The translations under genes were made by a program, and so were the position numbers. Below, one piece after another: positions 55,772-64,000 of a stretch of 64,000 nucleotides of DNA. This DNA comes from Liopterus haemorrhoidalis (lineage: Eukaryota; Arthropoda; Insecta; Coleoptera; Dytiscidae), in NCBI GenBank assembly GCA_963971575.1, contig OZ020624.1, forward strand, positions 15,283,249 through 15,347,248, written 5' to 3'. Numbering within the stretch: the stretch's first letter is position 1; every line of letters begins with the position of its first letter. The notes under the pieces were generated by a model that worked only from the letters and a program-made list of their open reading frames with translations, was not told the origin of the DNA and did not search any database.

Positions 55772-55904
55772 AACGAGATAGGCAACCACGTACTACCGAG
55801 TGCGAGAGTGAACGAGATAGGCAATCACGTACTACCGAGTGCGAGTGTTAACGAGGTAGGCAACCACACACTACCGAGTGCGAGTGTTAACGGGATAGGC
55901 AACC
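55772..55904 (+). repeat. 39-bp leader tandem repeat, copy 4
   Basis: Three units plus a partial, as in U1. Just after it GCAACCATCATATTC replaces GCAACCAGCATATTC. Confidence 0.85.
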
Positions 55905-56083
55905 ATCATATTCATAGCTGGTCGTGGAACCACGACGTACATACAGGACGTAAGGGGACGGTACAGGAATACCAACGACATCCAAACGGGATAACGCGCG
56001 AGATAACGTACTAAGTAAAGCGCAACGTAGACAGTGGTCTAAAGAACTTAGTTGAACGAAAATAGAAACAAAATAAAAACGAA

Positions 56084-56793
56084 ATGAACGAAGAGGCCAT
56101 GAACGTAACAGAATTGAACGTGACGGCAGATAATGGAACGGATGAAGAACCATTATTTTTCTCAACAAACGTCAGACGTGAACGAATGGAATTAGATTCT
56201 GTGGATCAACTTGAAGAAAATTTAAGATGGGAGAGAGACCTTCTTAAACGAGAACGAGAACTCTTGCAGAAGGAACGAGAAGTTTTGGAAACGCAACCAT
56301 AACTTTGAGCGGTGAACGAACAGATATTTCGTTACAGGATTTGATCCAGGTAAGATTACTCTGTTAACGGCTAAGCAATGGGTGAAAAAGCTCGAAAGCA
56401 TTGCGAACATCTTTGGATGGGATGAAAGACTATTTATTATATACTGCTTAAGGCAATAGGCAAACTGAAGGAAGCAGCTAAATACTGGTTCGATGGATGT
56501 GAGGATGAAATGAGTGGGGAACATTTAAAGAAACTTTTATTAAGGCATTTCCAACTAAAGTGGATGAAGCTGACATTCACATGGAATTGTCAAAGAGAAT
56601 GAAGAAACGAGATGAATGTTTTGAAAATTACATTTATGAAATGAAGGCAATAGCGGCAAAGGGCAGTTTTTTCGATCAAACAATCATGAAATATATTGCA
56701 ACGGTAATTGGAGATCCGCAAATGACCAAAATGTTGGCATTATGTAAATTTGACAGTCTCCAGGAACTGATAGTTCAAGTAAAACGATACGAA
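56084..56793 (+). pseudogene. Gypsy-type gag, frame-broken (copy 4)
   Basis: Same layout. AAAGTGGATG replaces AAAGCGGATG, so an ATG (M-D-E-A-D) occurs at 56560 at the head of the C-terminal capsid-like frame. This is unlikely to be a real start. Confidence 0.8.
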
Positions 56794-58227
<1,434 letters not shown>

Positions 58228-59105
58228 TTTTTATTATTATTATTTCACGTCTTAAATTATGTTGAACGCGGTAAAAGACTTTTTTTTAACTCTTTCGACT
58301 TAATTATTTACATCTTAAAACCGTCATAAGTTAGTTTTTTGCGTCTTTTAGTTTAACCATTTTTGACAATTTGTTTTTACCTTTTTAACAAACCTATTTC
58401 TATTAAAACGTCTTAACTCTACATTTATTTTGCTTTTAAGTGAATAATAAGGGAGTTATTTATATTACAAATATTTGAAACTTTCCCGCCATAACTCTAC
58501 AAATATTTATCGAATCAAAAAAAATATATTTGTTTTAAGGATTTGCCTTTTTATTTAAAACAATATTTGTTTTATATATTTTGCTGTTAAGTTAATTATA
58601 AGGGAGTTATTTATATTTCAAATATATGGAGTTCGCGCGCTTGTCGTTAGGAAATTTCCACATTAAACAATGTATTGTCCACTGCGATTAAAAGTTTTTT
58701 CAGCTCTAAATTCGCTTATTTTTCTCTTATTTCCACATATAATGTATATTCTCTTCTTTCTCACCATCTCTCCTACTATTTGCACAAGTTTTTTGTCCTT
58801 GCAGTCACTTTTGCACACGTATTCGTCAGTTTTTGAGTACAAAATATCACTTTTTCATTTTTATTACGTCTTTTATTAATATTATACGTCTTAAAATATT
58901 TTGAACGCGGTAATACCCTTTTTTTAGCGCATTCAACTTACCTATTTACGTCTTAAAAGCGTCATAAGTTGGTTTTTTGCGCCTTTTAGGTTAACTATTT
59001 TTGACCTCTTTTTTCTTAACCCTCTTAACTAACCAATTACTCTTTTAAACGTCTTAACTCCACATATATTTTGCTGTTAAGTGAATTATAAGGGAGTTGC
59101 TTTTA
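58228..59105. repeat. AT-rich satellite at the U4/U5 boundary
   Basis: Same arrangement as 12352-13229, with the variant CTTGTCG monomer near 58640. Confidence 0.82.
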
Positions 59106-59675
59106 GGGTGCATTCGATTTGACGCCCCGACCGTTCCGAGCACGTTCTGTACACTCAAACGTGTTCGATTTGACGCTCGGAGTACACTCAATTGTACAAA
59201 TTGTACTCAATTATTATTATATTATTATTATTATTAATAACAATAGACAAATAATATTGTTATTTGTCTATGGCTACAGAGTAGGGCCATTTTATGTATT
59301 TGTGACGTTCTGCAAACAGCAAAAAAAAATTTAAAATACACCGTTCATAAAATTAAAATGGAAAAAATTCATTAAATCAATTCATTAATTATTATCTAAT
59401 TTAAAATTAATATTATTTCTTCAACATTGAAAAAAAAAAAAAAAAAAAATTAAGGAAAAACCGAGGTACAATATAATTTTGATTCATGACTGACGTGAAC
59501 TAATCTGACAGTAAAAATGCCGCCTAAAATTGTAGGGTTAGATTTTATAAACATTACGTCACAACAACGGTCAATCCGTGTTCGAGTTGCTGCGCTCCGT
59601 TAGTGCTCTATTCATGACGTCACCATCAACTGTTCGCTCAGCGCTCGCTCTACCCTGTACAACTCGAATGCACCC
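59106..59675. mobile_element. TTA-duplicating MITE, copy 6
   Basis: It carries the TATGGCTACAG variant shared with copy 3 of U3. The termini and TTA flanks are intact. Confidence 0.75.
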
Positions 59676-61468
59676 TTATATTTCAAATATTTGGAGTTCG
59701 CCGGTTTAGCGTTAGGATATTTCCACTGTAAACAATGTATTGTCCACTGCGATTAAAAGTTTTTTCAGCTCTAAATTCGCTTATTTTTCTCTTCTTTCCA
59801 CTTATTATGTATATTCTCTTCTTTCTCACCATCTGTCCTATGATTTGCATCAGTTTTTTGTCTTTACAGTCACTTTTGCACACGTATTCGTCAGTTTTTG
59901 GGTACAAAGTATCACTTTTTCATTCTTATTACGCCTTTTATTAATATTTCACGTCTTAAAATATTTTGAACGCGGTAAAACCCTTTTTTTAGCACATTCA
60001 ACTTACCTATTTACGTCTTAAAACCGTCATAAGTTGGTTTTTTGCGTCTTTTAGGTTAACTATTTTTGACCTCTTTTTTCTTAACTAACCTATTTTTATT
60101 TTAAACGTCTTAACTCCACATATATCTTGCGGTTAAGTGAATAATAAGGGAGTTATTTATATTACAAATATTTGAAGTTTTCCCGCCATTACTCTACAAA
60201 TATTACTCGAATCAAAAAAATGTATTTATGTTAAGAATTTGCCTTTTAATTTTAAACAATATTTGTTTTATATATTTTGCTGTTTACTGAATTATAAGGG
60301 AGTTGATTATTTTTCAAATATTTGGGTTCGCGCGCTTGGCGTTACGAAATTTCCACTGTAAACAATGTATTGTCCACAGCGGTTAAAAGTTTTTTCAGCT
60401 TTAAATTCACTTGTTGTTCCCTTATTTCCACTTATTATGTCTATTCTGTTCTTTCTCACCGTCTGTCCTATGATTTGCACAAGTTTCTTGTCTTTACAGT
60501 CACCTTGCGCACTTATAATAACCAATTTCTCTTTATAGCGTCGTAACTCCACATATATGTTGTTGTTAAGTGAATAATAAGGGAATTATTTATGTGACAA
60601 ATATTTGAAGTTTTCCCGCCATAACTCTACAAATATTTATCGAATCAAAAACATGTATTTATATTAATGATTTGGCTTTTAATTTTAAATAATACTGGTT
60701 TTACATGTTTTGCTGTTAAGTGAAATATAAGGGAGTTATTTTTATTTAAAATATTTGGAGTTCGCGCGCTTGGCGTTAGGAAATTTCCACTGTAAACAAA
60801 GTATTGTCCACAGCGTTTAAAAGTTTTTTCAGCTTTAAATTCACTTGTTGTTCCCTTATTTCCACTTATTATGTATATTCTGTTCTTTCTCACCGTCTGT
60901 CCTATGATTTGCACAAGTTTTTTGTCTTTACAGTCACTTCTGCGCACGTATTCGTGAAATTTTGAGCACAAAGTATCAATTTTTGAGCACAAAGTATCAC
61001 TATTTTATTCTTATTACGTCCTTTTATTAATATTTCACGTCTTAAATTATGTTGAACGCCGTAAAACACTTTTTTTAACTCTTTCGTCTTAATTATTTAC
61101 ATCTTAAAACCGTTATAAATTAGTTTTTTGCGTCTTTTAGGTTAACTATTTTTGACATCTTTTTTTAACCCTTTCAACTAACCTATTTATCTTTTAAACT
61201 TTATGAATCCACATATGTTATGCTGTTAAGTGAATAATAAGGGAATTTATTTACATTACAAACATTTGAAGTTTTCCCGCCATAACTCTACAAATATTTA
61301 TCGAATCAAAAAAATATATTTATGTTAGGGATTTACCCTTTAATTTTAAACAATATTTATTTTATATATTTTGCTGTTATGTGAATTATAAGGGAGTTAT
61401 TTATATTTCAAATATTTGGAGTTCGTGCGCTTGGCGTTAGGAAATTTCCACTGTAAACAATGTATTGT
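59676..61468. repeat. AT-rich satellite (U5), one monomer fewer
   Basis: It is collinear with 26178-28406 of U3 but lacks one short monomer of about 437 bp. It has TTTGGGTTCGCG and GTTACGAAATTT variants near 60322. Confidence 0.85.
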
Positions 61469-61786
61469 TAGGGTGACCATCCGTCCCGGTTTTCCGGGAT
61501 TGTCCCGGTGTCCCGAAAAATGTTCTCGGGACGCCCGATTGTCCCAGTTTTTGAGGTGAGGACTCTTTTTGCTCTTCACTTTGAATTTGGGGAAGGTGAG
61601 GACCTTTTTGTTTTTTTTTGCTCTTTTCTTTGAATTTGGGAGGTGAGGACCTTTTTTTTGCTCTTCACTTTGAATTTGAGAGGTGAGGACCTTTTTTTTG
61701 CTCTTCACTTGGATCTGGGAGGAAACAAAGACCTTCTTTTTTTTTCCTGTGTCCCGGTTTCCCTTCACTGAAATCTGGTCACCCTA
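61469..61786. mobile_element. hAT-type MITE, copy 5 (318 bp)
   Basis: TGTATTGT flanks (61461-61468, 61787-61794). It shares GTCCCAGTTT with the first U3 copy. Confidence 0.85.
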
Positions 61787-62223
61787 TGTATTGTGTCTAC
61801 TGCGATTAAAAGTTTTTTCAGCTCTAAATTCGCTTATTTTTCTCTTATTTCCACATATAATGTATATTCTCTTCTTTCTCACCATCTCTCCTACTATTTG
61901 CACAAGTTTTTTGTCCTTGCAGTCACTTTTGCACACGTATTCGTCAGTTTTTGAGTACAAAATATCACTGTTTCATTTTTATTACGTCTTTTATTAATAT
62001 TATACGTCTTAAAATATTTTGAACGCGGTATTACCCTTTTTTTAGCGCATTCAACTTGCCTATTTACGTCTTAAAAGCGTCATAAGTTGGTTTTTTGCGC
62101 CTTTTAGGTTAACTATTTTTGACCTCTTTTTTCTTAACCCTCTTAACTAACCAATTTCTCTTTTAAACGTCTTAACTCCACATATATTTTGCTGTTAAGT
62201 GAATTATAAGGGAGTTGCTTTTA
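61787..62223. repeat. AT-rich satellite joining the two MITE blocks (U5)
   Basis: The same switch to the CACATATAATG variant as at 28725-29161, including the TATCACTGTTTC variant, shows that U5 inherited the U3-type sub-block duplication. Confidence 0.8.
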
Positions 62224-62520
62224 GGGTGCATTCGATTTGACGCCCCGACCGTTCCGAGCATGTCTGTACACTCAAACGTGTTCGATTTGACGCTCGGAGT
62301 ACACTCAATTGCATTCGTTTTGCGATCGAGCGAGCATTTAGAGTGCGCTCTATGTGTTCGAGGTTTCAATGCCGGGTTTACATTGGTAGAGTAAAAGAAG
62401 TAACTAGCAACTAGTTACTATCCCTGTGTAAACAGTTGACATTGTGGCTAGTAGAGTACTAGGTGCCAGTAGTTGGGCTAGGATAGCAGCTAGCTCGTCG
62501 ACGTATTTACTAGCTACTGT

Positions 62521-63450
62521 TAGGGTTGCCAGGCGTCCGGATAAAGCAGGACATAGTTAGGCTTTTTGATTGCGTGTCCGGCCAAAATAAACGGTGTCCG
62601 GCTTGTCCAGATTTTGTTAGGCTTTTTACATTTCGCAAACGAGCGAGCGCCGTTTTCTGAACAATAACAAAGATAACGTTAATTTCAAGAAGCTGTAGCA
62701 CTCAAGAAATGGGTAGCCTATTTTAAATCAATGAGTAATCAAGATTGCTTTTCAGAATTCCTAACTATTTGACAGTATTACTTTGCGATCCCAGGACATA
62801 ACGCAAAGGTTGAAAGAGTTTTTTCCTTGATAGGTCAGCAATGGTCAAAAGAACGCAACAGATTACATGTTGACGCTGTAGCTAAAATGTTGGTAGTAGA
62901 ATTTAATTTAAAACATTTGACGTGTAAGGTTTTTTACAACTGCATTTTGAAAGAAACTGAGCTTTTAAAGCAGATTTCTGCCAACCAAAAATATGAATAA
63001 TTATTTTTATTGTTTAACTTAAAGTTTTGTTTTGTTTTTGTTTTGTTTAGATTGTTTTTTTTTTATTTTTTTTTGCTTTGGGAAGTAATAGCAAGTAAAT
63101 AAGACTTATTTGTGCAATTGCCTTTATTTAATTTAAGAAGAATTTAAAAATGTTGATAAATGTTTATCTAGAATATAATTTTGACTGATGACTTTATTTG
63201 ACTGATTAATAATAAATTATTTAGACTGATTTGGCGTTTTATCTATTTTTTATTTATTTTTCATTAGAATTTAACAAGATTTATGGAAATAATCAAAAAA
63301 GCTTGATTCTACATAAAAAAAATTTGTCGTACCTATTAATACTGAGAAACAAAATCCTCAATAATGTAGGGTGTCCGGCTTTTTTACCCAAACGTCCGGC
63401 CAAACTGGATGGTCTGTTCGGCTATTAGGTTTGGCGACCTGGCAACCCTA
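62521..63450 (+). mobile_element. hAT element (930 bp), second copy
   Basis: TAGGGTTGCCAGG termini and GCTACTGT duplications (62513-62520, 63451-63458). One base shorter in a T-run than the U3 copy, and in the same place in the Harbinger. Confidence 0.92.
62776..63000 (+). pseudogene. hAT transposase C-terminal dimerisation remnant, second copy
   Basis: The same 74-codon remnant as at 29715-29939 with the WSKERNRL motif. No difference is visible by eye. Confidence 0.88.
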
Positions 63451-63568
63451 GCTACTGTAAAGACTACTGGTGAACTGCTATTTGTTATTTTTTAGATTTT
63501 TCATTTCCTTGACGATGAAATTTTTTTTGAACCTTCCATGTATATGATCACGTCGGGGTCACCAATGC

Positions 63569-63701
63569 AGCAGTACAAATAAATATAATCGTAGCTTTAT
63601 TTTTAACTTATTTATTATCAAAAATGTCTACAGAATCTAATGACATTTTTGATAATAAATAAGTTAAAAATAAAGCTACGATTATATTTATTTGTACTGC
63701 T
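63569..63701. repeat. Perfect 60-bp hairpin, second copy
   Basis: Arms 63569-63628 and 63642-63701 are again fully complementary, with the same 13-nt loop. No arm mutation distinguishes it from the U3 copy. Confidence 0.95.
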
Positions 63702-64000
63702 ACACTACTGTCTTTTCCCCCACTACGCAAAATTGATTCATTTCAAATTGGCGGCAAGCGATAACCTGTCATAACAAATAGAAAAAAACCCATATCAGGT
63801 AAGTTACAATTTATTTACATAAATTGCGTAACATTGATTTATTAATTGATGATTTTTGAAATCATCTGGGAAATAACTGCCTTTGATACACGAAAAAGAT
63901 GTTGTAGACCAGTGTTTCGCGACCAAAAACGCACCGTGGACCAGAATAATATATAATTTTCTAACGCGGACTACTAATAATAATTGTTGGTTTATTTTTT

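Larger units (their letters stand above)
55127..56793 (+). mobile_element. LTR-leader-gag fragment, copy 4
   Basis: Collinear with the other copies, with the gag junction into the TG module at the same base. Confidence 0.7.
62224..64000. mobile_element. Long-form TTA MITE with Harbinger insertion, cut by window end
   Basis: Its left terminus is at 62224 after TTA. It has a 2-base loss near 62262 (GAGCATGTCTG versus GAGCACGTTCTG) relative to the U3 copy, and the right end lies outside the window. Confidence 0.7.
62371..64000 (-). mobile_element. PIF/Harbinger transposon, second copy (partial)
   Basis: It begins GCCGGGTTTACATTGGTAG and is collinear with 29310-30939. The nested 306-bp hAT MITE starts near 63910 and is cut off. 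The transposase N-terminus lies beyond the window. Confidence 0.82.

Overview
The window looks like a repeat-dense stretch of an insect genome. It is AT-rich and contains BEL/Pao, Ty3/Gypsy, LINE, hAT, PIF/Harbinger and Tc1/mariner sequences, with no recognisable host gene, tRNA, rRNA or CRISPR array. The transposon protein styles suggest an insect, perhaps a hymenopteran such as an ant. That is an inference from family resemblance, not proof.

The dominant structure is a head-to-tail array of a composite unit of about 13 kb. In order, the basic unit holds: an AT-rich satellite (monomers of about 430 to 660 bp) carrying a 570-bp MITE with TTA target duplications; more satellite with an hAT-type MITE (277 or 318 bp, TGTATTGT duplications); a 3.9-kb Ty3/Gypsy pol plus 3' LTR; a 20-22-bp minisatellite; a reverse-strand LINE reverse-transcriptase fragment; a 5' LTR, leader and gag fragment of a different Gypsy element, with a 299-bp hAT MITE in its LTR; an AT-rich module with a (TG)n tract; then satellite again. 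The MITE marks the period at 240, 13230, 25607, 45396 and 59106. I call the units U1 (1-13229), U2 (13230-25606), U3 (25607-45395), U4 (45396-59105) and U5 (59106-64000, cut by the window end).

Each unit has private events. U2 lost about 6.6 kb (hAT MITE, Gypsy pol, minisatellite, half the LINE) and gained a complete BEL/Pao retrotransposon (19065-25083) with an intact 1791-residue polyprotein and LTRs differing at one base. U3 has its satellite/MITE block twice. The second copy is invaded by a PIF/Harbinger transposon, itself invaded by a 931-bp hAT and a 306-bp hAT MITE; U3 also has a mariner in its LINE. U4 carries an uninterrupted (TG)393 tract. U5 begins like U3, duplicated block and nested Harbinger included, so a second period of about 33 kb (U3+U4) lies over the first.

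Only the BEL/Pao element looks potentially autonomous. The Gypsy pol copies share a PR/RT frame break and a 35-bp integrase insertion, the gag is frame-broken in all four copies, and the LINE has a stop codon in its catalytic motif. The array is best read as transposon debris amplified as a higher-order satellite, with later insertions that allow its history to be ordered.
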